From contig NZ_CP021324.1 of the NCBI RefSeq assembly GCF_002156965.1, positions 756,681 to 820,680 on the forward strand: a stretch of DNA of 64,000 nucleotides. Reading direction: 5' to 3'. Shown piece by piece: positions 44,665-55,093 of this stretch (the stretch's first letter is position 1; every line of letters starts with the position of its first letter). Position numbers and translations under genes: made by a program. The stretch comes from Candidatus Nitrosomarinus catalina (GTDB taxonomy: Archaea > Thermoproteota > Nitrososphaeria > Nitrososphaerales > Nitrosopumilaceae). The notes beneath the pieces were generated by a model, which was given only the letters and a program-made list of their open reading frames with translations, had not been told where the DNA came from and did no database searches.

Positions 44665-45759
44665 TTAATTCATCAGAATTTTAACAGATAATTTTTTAGA
44701 TGTAACTACACCAACAATACCCATAACAATTGCAGGAATCAAAGTATAAAGTAAAACATTTTGAATCAATTCAAAATAAACAAAATAAATTAAACTGGGG
44801 GATACCAATTTGCCTAACAAGATTTCATTGTAAGTGTACATAATATATGGATAATACACCATATAGAAAACAGACCCTGTTAATCCACCAACAAAAAACA
44901 TTGTAAGTTTAGAGCGATTCAATTTTAGAAAAATATCAGCAATCACAAAGGGAATCAGATTTAGAGAATAGAATTGGACTGTATCAAACATTGCAAAATT
45001 TGGAACAATTGCAGTAGAACTGTAAATCAGTAAAAACAACCCACCCAAAATACTAAGTATTCCAAATTGATAATTAGATAATCGAAAAACCAAAGTTAAT
45101 GAAAAAGAGATCAAAAAAGGATATGCCAAAGATGCAATAATAAACGCAATAGTAGGTTCTGGATTAAATTCAAAATAATCAGTGCTAGAAAAAGGTAGAG
45201 ATAAAGATGAAATGATTCCTGAGGCAGATAACCAAACAGGAATGACAGCTAAAATTAGTAAAAATTTTGAAATAGATTTTGAGTCATTAAATTTCAAATA
45301 TCTTGAAATTCCAATTAATCCCCCTACACTACACAAAAACATTCCCACAATCAAAGTAAAATGTGGTGGACTGAGTAATCCATCCAAACCAAAATAAGAA
45401 TGCCAAACAAAATCCAATGGACCAGCACCAGTCAACAACCCTATTCCAATTAATTTAATTTTTAATGATAAAAAATATGAATCTCTAAACTGTTGTAAAT
45501 TTTTCCAGCCAACAAAAGACAAGACAACTCCAATTAATGAAATTGCAACACCAGTATACATTAATGCATGAGGAGGAGAGAAAAAAGTCTCAGGTTTACT
45601 AAGTAAGTGATTTGTAATGTCCCAACTACCTCCGACAGTAACTAGAAGAATTCCAAGACTAGTCAAAATACTTCCAAATAGAAATATGCCCTGGGAATAA
45701 TGTTGTAGAAAATTTCCTGAAACTTCAGATTTTGAAATAGTCATATCACTACTAGTCAA
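44665..45759 (-). CDS. polytopic membrane protein, unknown
   Basis: 364 residues with about nine or ten transmembrane helices. Notable polar segments are SWDITNHLLSKPETFFSPPHALMY and VWHSYFGLDGLLSPPHFTLIVG, where repeated SPPH and His/Asp residues could bind metal. It is 10 bases from the gene at 45770 on the same strand and probably forms an envelope unit with it. No family recognised. Confidence 0.75.
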   Translation of the reverse strand: MTSSDMTISKSEVSGNFLQHYSQGIFLFGSILTSLGILLVTVGGSWDITNHLLSKPETFFSPPHALMYTGVAISLIGVVLSFVGWKNLQQFRDSYFLSLKIKLIGIGLLTGAGPLDFVWHSYFGLDGLLSPPHFTLIVGMFLCSVGGLIGISRYLKFNDSKSISKFLLILAVIPVWLSASGIISSLSLPFSSTDYFEFNPEPTIAFIIASLAYPFLISFSLTLVFRLSNYQFGILSILGGLFLLIYSSTAIVPNFAMFDTVQFYSLNLIPFVIADIFLKLNRSKLTMFFVGGLTGSVFYMVYYPYIMYTYNEILLGKLVSPSLIYFVYFELIQNVLLYTLIPAIVMGIVGVVTSKKLSVKILMN

Positions 45760-45769
45760 TCATAAAATA

Positions 45770-46351
45770 TTAGGGATTTACAGTTACCGAATATACCAAA
45801 ACATGTTCATTTTGATGATCTAAAACACCAGAAGAAGGATAATGAGAAACATCACTAGAATGAGGAATACCTATAGATTTTACATATACATTGAAAACTC
45901 CAGAATTTTTTGGAGTTACAACAATATCAAAATGGGTTTCAATATCGGGTTTCAACGGTCTACTCATTGCTTCGATTAAAGGATATTTGGCTAAAGTAGT
46001 ATCTACACCCCCACTATAACTAGAACCAATTTCATCATCTACATCAATGTAAGAAGGTGAAAGAGAAAAATCATAGGTAGCAATTTTTACAACATCATCG
46101 ATCTCAGTAAGTTCAGGAAACCCAACAGATACAATATGAATATCTGCATAATCGCCAATATTTTTTGAGACAATATCAAGACGGAATGAATCACCCAATT
46201 TGATTTCAGTTTCAGATAATATGGCTTCAAAAATCGGTTTAGGAATTAATTGTTCAGTCATCAAAAATTCAGAAGGAAGTACAAACACAGTTAGTAGAAA
46301 ATATACAGATAGTAAAACGAATCCTACAGAGTAAATTAGAATTTTCTTCAC
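45770..46351 (-). CDS. membrane-anchored extracytoplasmic protein
   Basis: 193 residues. An N-terminal anchor (ILIYSVGFVLLSVYFLLTVFVLP, residues 4-26) is followed by an external Ig/cohesin-like beta domain (IKLGDSFRLDIVSKNIGDYADIHIVSVGFPEL...VVTPKNSGVFNVYVKSIGIPHSSDV). No Cys for lipidation. It lies directly upstream of the polytopic membrane gene at 44665, and the two may work as a complex. Confidence 0.7.
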   Translation of the reverse strand: MKKILIYSVGFVLLSVYFLLTVFVLPSEFLMTEQLIPKPIFEAILSETEIKLGDSFRLDIVSKNIGDYADIHIVSVGFPELTEIDDVVKIATYDFSLSPSYIDVDDEIGSSYSGGVDTTLAKYPLIEAMSRPLKPDIETHFDIVVTPKNSGVFNVYVKSIGIPHSSDVSHYPSSGVLDHQNEHVLVYSVTVNP

Positions 46352-46504
46352 ATAACTTCAAATTCAGACACTATTAAAAAATGAAACAGGTTTAAACGAG
46401 TCAGTGATTTTAAAGGTTAAAAATTAAATCTAAAATGATTTCTTCAAAAAAGATTGCAAAGTGTACGGTTTTATTTGAAAAGAATAAAGAAAAAATGAAC
46501 TGTA

Positions 46505-47623
46505 TTGGGAATTCCTGAAAAAATTAAAGCCATTCAAGATGAAATGGCAAGAACTCAGATTAACAAAGCAACAGAACACCACATAGGATTACTTAAAGCT
46601 AAAATTGCAAAATTAAAGAGAGAACAAGAAGCAGATATCACCAAAAAATCAGGAATGAAGCAGGACGGTTTTGATGTCAGGCGTTCAGGAGATGCAACAG
46701 TAGTATTTATCGGATTACCAAGTGTTGGAAAATCAACATTACTAAATAAAATGACAGGAGCCAAATCTACAGTAGGAGCATTTCAATTCACCACATTAAC
46801 AGTAGTTCCAGGAATGATGGAATACAGAGGTGCAAAAATTCAGGTTTTGGATCTTCCAGGAATCATCAAAGGTGCATCAACCGGAAAAGGATTAGGAAAA
46901 AGAATCTTATCAGTTGCAAGAACTGCAGATTTAGTATTACTAGTTTTAGATGTCTTTCAACCATATCACGAAGATGTTCTAACAAATGAATTAGGAAATA
47001 TAGGGATTAGATTAAATCAGTTACCACCAAACATTACAATAGAAAAAGCATCGATGGGAGGAATTGCAATTGCCCAACAAGCAAAGTTAACAAAAATTAC
47101 AGAAAAACACCTTAAAGATATTTTACATCTTTATGGAATTGTGAGTGCAAGAGTAGTAGTACGTGAAGATTTAACATCAGAACAATTAGCAGATCATATT
47201 GCAGGCAACATTAGTTATTCTAAAGCTATCACAGTTCTGAATAAAATTGATTTAGTAGATAAAGAATTTCTAAAAGATTTGAAAACAAAAATTAAATCTG
47301 ACGTTATAGAAGTTTCTGCAAACGCAGATTTGAATATAGAAGAATTAAAAGAAAAAATTTATGAAAAATTAAAATTCATTAGAATATACATGCGTCCAAA
47401 AGGAGGAGAAACAGATTTCAAAGAACCATTTATTGCAAGGGAAGGAGACACAGTAGAAGATATTTGTAACAAACTTCACAGAAGGTTAAGAAGAGAATTC
47501 AGATACGGATTAGTCTGGGGCAAAAGTGTAAAATTTGGAGGACAAAGGGTAGGATTAACACACATAATGCAAGATGAGGATGTATTAACAATTATCAAAA
47601 TTAAAGGTGTCAGTTCTCAATAA
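46505..47623 (+). CDS. drg: DRG-family Obg-like GTPase
   Basis: 372 residues from a TTG. An N-terminal helical hairpin (IKAIQDEMARTQINKATEHHIGLLKAKIAKLKREQE) leads into the G domain with GLPSVGKSTLLNKMTG (P-loop), DLPGIIKGAS (switch II) and NKID. A C-terminal TGS domain (MRPKGGETDFKEPFIAREGDTVEDICNKLHR) follows. This is the archaeal DRG family, linked to translating ribosomes. Confidence 0.94.
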   Translation: MGIPEKIKAIQDEMARTQINKATEHHIGLLKAKIAKLKREQEADITKKSGMKQDGFDVRRSGDATVVFIGLPSVGKSTLLNKMTGAKSTVGAFQFTTLTVVPGMMEYRGAKIQVLDLPGIIKGASTGKGLGKRILSVARTADLVLLVLDVFQPYHEDVLTNELGNIGIRLNQLPPNITIEKASMGGIAIAQQAKLTKITEKHLKDILHLYGIVSARVVVREDLTSEQLADHIAGNISYSKAITVLNKIDLVDKEFLKDLKTKIKSDVIEVSANADLNIEELKEKIYEKLKFIRIYMRPKGGETDFKEPFIAREGDTVEDICNKLHRRLRREFRYGLVWGKSVKFGGQRVGLTHIMQDEDVLTIIKIKGVSSQ

Positions 47624-47897
47624 AAAATAAAACTAGATCAAATAAAATAAAAATAAATTACAAAAAATGGGAAAAACGTAGAACATTAATCAATTACATG
47701 CAAGATTATGATCAATTACATGCACAAAAATTTCAAAAACATACAACAAATGAAAAAATAAGTAAATTAAAAAAATAACCATAAAAAATATCGATCAGTA
47801 ATTTCTTCAATGATAAAATTACTTCATTAATTGTAATCAAATTGTGTAAATTTTTTTAGTTTAACCACTGAAAAACAATGAAAATATCGATTTTAGC
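47624..47897. other. intergenic, short direct repeat
   Basis: No credible ORF. Two copies of atcaattacatgca lie at 47689-47702 and 47711-47724 (22-bp spacing, about two helical turns), upstream of the H1-like gene. They may be paired regulator sites. The rest is AT-rich. Confidence 0.5.
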
Positions 47898-48377
47898 ATG
47901 GCTACAAAAAGAAAAGCTGCAACTAAACGTAGATCAACTACAAAAGCAGCTCCAAAAAGAAAAGCTACTAGAAAAACTGCAACTAGAAAAGCAGCTCCAA
48001 AGAGAAAAGCAGCAGCAAAACGCAAAGCAGCTCCAAAGAGAAAAGCAGCTCCAAAGAGAAAAGCAGCAGCAAAACGCAAAGCAGCTCCAAAGAGAAAAAC
48101 TGCAGCAAAGAAAGCAGCTCCAAAGAGAAAAGCAGCAGCAAAACGCAAAGCAGCTCCAAAGAGAAAAACTGCAGCAAAGAAAGCAGCTCCAAAGAGAAAA
48201 GCAGCAGCAAAACGCAAAGCAGCTCCAAAGAGAAAAGCAGCTCCAAAGAGAAAAGCAGCAGCAAAACGCAAAGCAGCTCCAAAGAGAAAAGCAGCAACTA
48301 GAAAAGCAGCTCCAAAGAGAAAAGCAGCAGCAAAACGCAAAGCAGCTCCAAAGAGAAAAGCAGCAAAAAGACGATAA
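47898..48377 (+). CDS. histone-H1-like Lys/Ala/Pro-rich protein
   Basis: 159 residues composed nearly only of Lys, Arg, Ala, Pro and Thr. After MATKRKAATKRRSTTK come repeats of AAPKRKAAAKRK, the composition of linker-histone tails and of bacterial H1-like proteins (Hc2, AlgP type). It has no globular domain. Predicted to coat or condense DNA non-specifically; location nucleoid. All other frames over this repeat are artefacts. Encoded by near-identical 27- to 60-bp DNA repeats, so length is likely variable between strains. Confidence 0.8.
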   Translation: MATKRKAATKRRSTTKAAPKRKATRKTATRKAAPKRKAAAKRKAAPKRKAAPKRKAAAKRKAAPKRKTAAKKAAPKRKAAAKRKAAPKRKTAAKKAAPKRKAAAKRKAAPKRKAAPKRKAAAKRKAAPKRKAATRKAAPKRKAAAKRKAAPKRKAAKRR

Positions 48378-48392
48378 CCTCGTTTGCAAATT

Positions 48393-48432
48393 AACAATCG
48401 TCATATAGACGACGAATTGTTTTCATTTTTCT
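48393..48432 (+). terminator. imperfect hairpin plus T-rich run after H1-like gene
   Basis: aacaatcgtc pairs with gacg...attgtt (with a small bulge), followed by ttttcatttttc. It lies 16 bases after the stop codon at 48377. Consistent with a terminator. Confidence 0.45.
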
Positions 48433-48462
48433 AATTCATTTAGTGAAAACTATTTATTAAAA

Positions 48463-48566
48463 TTAAAAAGTAAAGTTAAAAAATAAAATTAAAAAATAAA
48501 GTTAAAAAATAAAATTAAAAAATAAAATTAAAAAATAAAATTAAAAAATAAAATTAAAAAATAAAA
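48463..48566. repeat. 8 x 13-bp AT-only tandem repeat
   Basis: Eight head-to-tail units of ttaaaaaataaaa (the first and third differ by a G at the end, the first also inside). The array fills the space between the convergent H1-like and collagen-like genes and touches the collagen stop codon. Probably slippage-generated; it also supplies T-runs for termination on the minus strand. Confidence 0.9.
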
Positions 48567-50228
<1,662 letters not shown>

Positions 50229-50342
50229 ATCCGTTTGTTAATATTTGAAGTATTTCAGGATTTGGATCGCCGCATTTGAATAAACCCAAAAATATAAGAA
50301 AATATACGATTAAGATGGTATTTATCTAGAGAAAAAGGGAAA

Positions 50343-51476
50343 GTGAATAAGTTGTTTGGTAAGAAAAAGAAAAAAGTAGAAAACAAATCAGATGATGGAG
50401 AATCAAAAAAAATAGTTACAAAAGAAACTAGTTTAGTAGATCCAAGTTACAATATTAAAAAATTATTTAAAAAAGGAGTTAACTTGATGGCAGATGAAAA
50501 GTTAGATGACGCTGTAGAAGTATTTCAACAAGCATTACGAATTGAACCAGACAATGTAGAAATTTTAATGAAATTAGGATACGCAGAATTCCATTTAGAT
50601 AATCACAATGATGCATTAAAGGTATATGACAAAGTTTTGGAAGTAGATGTTACAAATCCAGAAGCATGGAATCTCAAAGGACTAGTTCACTATGAACAAA
50701 AAAAGTATGCTCAAGCTTTAGATGCAGTTAACAAAGCAATTGAATCAGATAAAACATACGGAATGGCATGGTATAACAAAGCATGTTTCTTATCATTGTT
50801 AAATCAAGTACCAGAATCATTACAAGCATTAAAACATTCAATAGAAATTGATGTAAAAAATGCAAGAAAATCAATTAGAGATAAAGACTTTGCAAATGTA
50901 AGAATTGAAGAAGGGTTCAAAAGAATTCAAGAAGTAGTAGTTTTGGAATCAGTCAGACAAGGATATCACACACTAGGTGCAATTGTATGGACAACATTTC
51001 TAGATAAAGCAGATGCAGAATTGTCTTTAAGGAAATTATTAGAAAAAGGACTAATTGTTCAAAATGAAAAACGTGATGGATTAAGTAAAATTCCAGTTTA
51101 TGATCTTGCAGATAATATTGCAGAAAAAATTGGCAAAGAGAAAATTGGTTTGTTTGGAATTACAAAAAAGAAGTTACCAAAACCAGTTAAAAATTTGAAA
51201 AAATTGAGTCAATCAATTCAAACTGCAAAAGAAGCAATAGAAGAAGGAGATGTAGGTAAAACCATAGAAGTTTTTGAAGAGTTTATAGATCCAACAAAAT
51301 CAGGAGAACAAATGATTGAAAACTTCTTTGAAGAACACAGAGAAATAAGATTATGGAAAATCAGATTAAACGATAGGGGAGAAGACTACATCATAGACAA
51401 CAAGGACAAAATGTTAGAAGTCTTTGACAATATCGAAGTAACAATTACAAAGAAACTAAGAGACGAGATTGCTTAA
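50343..51476 (+). CDS. TPR-repeat protein with winged-helix-like middle
   Basis: 377 residues, GTG start. After a Lys-rich N-terminus come at least three TPR units (LMADEKLDDAVEVFQQALRIEPDNVEILMKLGYAEFHLDNHNDALKVYDKVLEVDVTNPEAWNLKGLVHYEQKKYAQALDAVNKAIE). A winged-helix-like part follows (SVRQGYHTLGAIVWTTFLDKADAELSLRKLLEKGLIVQNEKRDG), then a helical C-terminus. A cytosolic protein-interaction scaffold; partner unknown. Divergent from the collagen-like gene. Confidence 0.8.
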   Translation: MNKLFGKKKKKVENKSDDGESKKIVTKETSLVDPSYNIKKLFKKGVNLMADEKLDDAVEVFQQALRIEPDNVEILMKLGYAEFHLDNHNDALKVYDKVLEVDVTNPEAWNLKGLVHYEQKKYAQALDAVNKAIESDKTYGMAWYNKACFLSLLNQVPESLQALKHSIEIDVKNARKSIRDKDFANVRIEEGFKRIQEVVVLESVRQGYHTLGAIVWTTFLDKADAELSLRKLLEKGLIVQNEKRDGLSKIPVYDLADNIAEKIGKEKIGLFGITKKKLPKPVKNLKKLSQSIQTAKEAIEEGDVGKTIEVFEEFIDPTKSGEQMIENFFEEHREIRLWKIRLNDRGEDYIIDNKDKMLEVFDNIEVTITKKLRDEIA

Positions 51477-51477
51477 A

Positions 51478-52284
51478 TTATTCTGCAGATAAATCCCAAT
51501 AATTAGCATCTTCTTGCTTGATTGTAGGTTTTTGAAGATTTTTCCATTCCTTAAAGGAGCGAACATATAATTTTGCATTTGGAAGTTCTGCAGATTTAAG
51601 AGCATAATATGCAAGACCAGACAAGGTACCAACACTACCACAATAAGTAATTATTTCTGAATCTCCTGAAACACCTCGATTACCTAACAATCTTTTCATA
51701 TCTTCTTTGGAACGAAGAATTTTATCATCACTTGCAAGAGTTCGATAAGGAAGACTAATTGCACCAGGAATATGTTGTTCCAAGTAGTTTAATCGTTCTC
51801 GATTATCAATTAAAATTACATCATCTCGAGTTTTTGCAGATTCTAAATAATCAGATGTTGCCAAAATATCAGATTGCAGATTCATCGAATGGTCTTTTTT
51901 AGAAACATCAGGAACTTTTGAATCACTTTCTAGTCCTAATGATTTCCAATTACCATATGTAGTTTCAAGTAAAGTGACATTCGAATGACCAATCCATTCC
52001 AAAGTCCAAGCTACTCTAGATGCCAGTGCACCAAAAGTATCATCATAAACAACTACAGGGGTTTCATCATCAATTCCCATTGAATTTACAAGTTTCAAAA
52101 CATTTTCAGGACTATCATCAGACAATAATGTTGCCAAGGGCAAATTTACAGAATTAGGAATATGATCTTGTTTGTAGTCACCCTCACGTCTTACATCTAT
52201 TACACGTATGCTATTATCACGAATTTCTGAACGGACAGAATCAACGTCAGAAGTAATTTTAACTGATTGAGTCAAGCAGCACAT
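51478..52284 (-). CDS. two-domain rhodanese (thiosulfate/3-mercaptopyruvate sulfurtransferase)
   Basis: 268 residues with two rhodanese domains. The N-terminal one (VIDVRREGDYKQDHIPNSVNLP) lacks the active Cys; the C-terminal one has IITYCGSVGTLSG with the catalytic Cys. Its start overlaps the end of the siroheme reductase gene by 13 bases, so translation is coupled. Moves sulfane sulfur; the context suggests a link to sulfite reduction or cofactor sulfur supply. Confidence 0.88.
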   Translation of the reverse strand: MCCLTQSVKITSDVDSVRSEIRDNSIRVIDVRREGDYKQDHIPNSVNLPLATLLSDDSPENVLKLVNSMGIDDETPVVVYDDTFGALASRVAWTLEWIGHSNVTLLETTYGNWKSLGLESDSKVPDVSKKDHSMNLQSDILATSDYLESAKTRDDVILIDNRERLNYLEQHIPGAISLPYRTLASDDKILRSKEDMKRLLGNRGVSGDSEIITYCGSVGTLSGLAYYALKSAELPNAKLYVRSFKEWKNLQKPTIKQEDANYWDLSAE

Positions 52285-54095
52285 TCACCTTTACCAGTTT
52301 TTGTGTGATAACTAGTATCGCTACCATAATCAAGATAGAAATCAGGATCATCATCTATACTTGGAGGAACAATTAGAGGTTCCAAGATTTTTTTGATATC
52401 GTTAATTGATTTAACAGCAGAATCCTCACTATCATTTACAATTCTGTGAATCCAAGATTTCAAGGTATCATCAGATTTTTTATTTTCTTTAAACAATTCA
52501 ATTATTTTTAAAATTACTGGAATCACTCTTTTTGCAGGAACTCGTAGACATGTTTGACCCAACATAGTCTCTCCATCAAATCTACCACCAAGAGACATCT
52601 GGTAATTTGCATACATGTCTTTACCATTACGTCCACCCCCTCCAAAGAAACCAATGGTTGCAATTCCATGTTGTCCACATGAGTTTGGACATCCACTAAT
52701 CTTAATTGAAGAATCTACTAAATCATCATCTTCATCAAGTTTCAATTCTAAGAATTTTCTTTGAATTTCTTTTGCTAATCTATGAGAATTAGTTAATGCT
52801 AGATTACAAGAAGTAGTTCCAGAACAACCGACAGGAGTAGTCATTGTTAGGGCTCCAGATTTTGCAAGTCCTGATTGCAATAATTTTGAATATAATCCGA
52901 TCAAATCATCCTCATGAACATATCTTAATGCAACATTTTGGACAAAGCCAGTTCGAGCTTTACCTTCAGAAGAAAAGTCACGAATAATGTCAGCTAAAGC
53001 AGATAATTGATTTGAGGTAATATCTCCTGCTTCTAAAGTAATAAACACAGAACGATAATCAGATTGTTTTTGTTTTACAGTATTAGTTTTTAGCCATCTT
53101 GCATAACCATCAGGGGCAGAGCCACCAGTCTCATCACTAATTTTTAATGGTCGAGTAATTTTGTCAGGGGTGGTATCAACTTTTAATTTAGTAACTACAG
53201 ATTGTGTAGCTCTTACAATTGCTCTTTCTTTCAATACAAGATTTTGGAATTTTTCCCAACCCATATCATTTACAAGATAACGCATTCTATTTCTAGCAAG
53301 ATTTTTTCTATCTCCCAATCTATCAAATATTCTCATGACAGCAATAGAAGTATAAAGTAAATCTTCTTCAGGAGTAAAGTCTTCTAATTGGTGTCCAACA
53401 AATGATTTGTTACCCAAACCACCACCTAAGAAAATTTTGAAACCTTTTTGTTCAGAACCATCAACTTGTTGAATTTCTGGAATTAAACCAACATCAACCA
53501 TTCTAACCATACCATGTTTTTCACAGCAAGTAAAATTAAATTTGAATTTACGTGGAAGACTTTGAGCCATAGGATTACGTAAGAAAAATTTAGCAGTTGC
53601 TAAAGCATAAGGAGTTGAATCAAATTTTTCATCGCTGCAAACGCCAGAAAGGGGGCTACACATTACATTTCTAACAGAATTACCACATGCCTCTCTAGAA
53701 GTTAAACCAACTTCTGCAAGTGATCTAAAAATTTCAGAAACATCTTCTAAAATTACCCAGTGTAGTTGGATATTTTCACGGGTTGAAAAGTGAGCACTTC
53801 CTATAGAATATTGTTCACTAAGTTTAGATAATTTTTCAAATTGTTTTGGATAAATTTCACCAGCAGGTAATTTAACACGAACCATTGCATAATCGCTAGT
53901 CATTCTAGTTCCGTATGCACCATGTTGTAATCGGAATCGTCTGAAACTATCTTCATCATACTTACCTTGACGATATAATTTTACAGTTTCAGCAAAATTA
54001 TCAGCTTCATCAACCCTAGCCCAATTAATTTTAGGAGATACAGGATCAACTTTAGAATGAGTCAAATCAGAGATAGTCAATACAATAAAATTCAA
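52272..54095 (-). CDS. ferredoxin-type nitrite/sulfite reductase
   Basis: 607 residues of the siroheme/[4Fe-4S] reductase family. Two ferrodoxin-like half-domains are seen, plus cluster ligands CSGTTSC and CPNSC (C-x5-C and C-x3-C). Arg/Lys substrate contacts lie around STRENIQLHW and RNVMCSPLSG. It performs six-electron reduction of nitrite to ammonia or sulfite to sulfide. Overlap with the rhodanese gene makes assimilatory sulfite reduction attractive. TTG start; TTG codons at residues 6 and 11 are alternatives. Confidence 0.88.
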   Translation of the reverse strand: MNFIVLTISDLTHSKVDPVSPKINWARVDEADNFAETVKLYRQGKYDEDSFRRFRLQHGAYGTRMTSDYAMVRVKLPAGEIYPKQFEKLSKLSEQYSIGSAHFSTRENIQLHWVILEDVSEIFRSLAEVGLTSREACGNSVRNVMCSPLSGVCSDEKFDSTPYALATAKFFLRNPMAQSLPRKFKFNFTCCEKHGMVRMVDVGLIPEIQQVDGSEQKGFKIFLGGGLGNKSFVGHQLEDFTPEEDLLYTSIAVMRIFDRLGDRKNLARNRMRYLVNDMGWEKFQNLVLKERAIVRATQSVVTKLKVDTTPDKITRPLKISDETGGSAPDGYARWLKTNTVKQKQSDYRSVFITLEAGDITSNQLSALADIIRDFSSEGKARTGFVQNVALRYVHEDDLIGLYSKLLQSGLAKSGALTMTTPVGCSGTTSCNLALTNSHRLAKEIQRKFLELKLDEDDDLVDSSIKISGCPNSCGQHGIATIGFFGGGGRNGKDMYANYQMSLGGRFDGETMLGQTCLRVPAKRVIPVILKIIELFKENKKSDDTLKSWIHRIVNDSEDSAVKSINDIKKILEPLIVPPSIDDDPDFYLDYGSDTSYHTKTGKGECAA

Positions 54096-54225
54096 TTGGG
54101 TTTGGTTATAAATTTTTGATATGGGTATGTTTTAGTACAAAATTTCAAGAAACAAACAAAATTTTCCGGTTAATTCATTGAAAAAACAGGTTAGTATGAC
54201 CTAATTTTTACGTGCGAATGTATTT

Positions 54226-55068
54226 ATGGATAAAAGAGGAAACATCACTATGCAAGAAGCAACAGTTGCAGAACAATCTTCAAAAATATTTACAGACGTT
54301 CGTGAAGTTGAAATTACACGTGCAATTGCAAATGAATTTCATGATGTGTTAATTGACAGAGCAGAGTCAGATGTAATCATAATCGGTGCAGGTCCTGCAG
54401 GATTAACTGCTAGTAGAGAATTATCAAATTTAGGTTACAAAGTTTTAGTCATTGAACAAAATAACTATCTAGGAGGAGGTTATTGGCTAGGAGGATATAT
54501 GATGAATCCAGTTACAGTAAGAGAGCCAGCTCAAAAAATATGGGATGAGTTAGGAGTTCCATACAAAAAAGTTCAAGACGGCTTATACTTAACACCAGGA
54601 CCACATGCAGTATCAAAATTAATTGCAGGTGCATGTGATGCAGGAGTTAAATTCCTTCAATTAACAAAATTCGACGATCTAGTATTGAAAAACGGAAGAG
54701 TTGCAGGTATTGTTGTTAACTGGATGCCAGTATCAGCATTACCACGAAACATTACTTGTGTAGATCCAGTTGCATTTGAAGCTAAAATAATCATAGACGC
54801 ATCAGGTCATGATTCTGTTGGAGTAAAAAGATTAGTAGATAGAGGACTTGCAGAATGGAAAGGAATGGAGCCAATGTATGTTAACGATGGAGAAGAGCAT
54901 GTTGTTCACAAAACAGGCGAAGTATATCCAGGTTTAATTGCAGCAGGAATGTCAGTTACTGAAACTCATGGCTTAGCAAGAATGGGACCAACATTTGGTT
55001 CAATGTTGTATTCTGGAAAAAGAGCAGCAGAGATTGCAGCAGAAAAAATTAAAGAATTAGAAAGATAA
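54226..55068 (+). CDS. thi4: thiamine thiazole synthase Thi4, Cys type
   Basis: 280 residues. FAD/NAD Rossmann motif VIIIGAGPAGLTASREL, then EQNNYLGGGYWLGGYMMN, and a C-terminal GLARMGPTFGSMLYSG. It makes the thiazole of thiamine from NAD, glycine and sulfur. Cys168 in NITCVDP sits where yeast Thi4 has its suicide sulfur donor Cys205; many methanogen enzymes have His here. ATG at 54250 (residue 9) is an alternative start, with a TATA-like gtatttat at proper distance. Confidence 0.92.
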   Translation: MDKRGNITMQEATVAEQSSKIFTDVREVEITRAIANEFHDVLIDRAESDVIIIGAGPAGLTASRELSNLGYKVLVIEQNNYLGGGYWLGGYMMNPVTVREPAQKIWDELGVPYKKVQDGLYLTPGPHAVSKLIAGACDAGVKFLQLTKFDDLVLKNGRVAGIVVNWMPVSALPRNITCVDPVAFEAKIIIDASGHDSVGVKRLVDRGLAEWKGMEPMYVNDGEEHVVHKTGEVYPGLIAAGMSVTETHGLARMGPTFGSMLYSGKRAAEIAAEKIKELER

Positions 55069-55093
55069 ATAATTTAAATTCTCAGAGTATTCA

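Noticed and set aside
46437..46520. 27-codon ORF before the DRG GTPase gene
   Set aside because: It overlaps the GTPase start out of frame and has no recognisable feature.
47861..48408. Other-frame ORFs over the H1-like gene (FLFGAA, QREKQ, SLWSCF repeats)
   Set aside because: The tandem repeat keeps all frames free of stops. Only the K/A/P-rich frame has a sensible start and a known type of composition.
54096..54225. Possible TPP riboswitch upstream of thi4
   Set aside because: No CUGAGA/ACCUGA-type conserved elements are visible in the short gap; only AT-rich promoter-like sequence.
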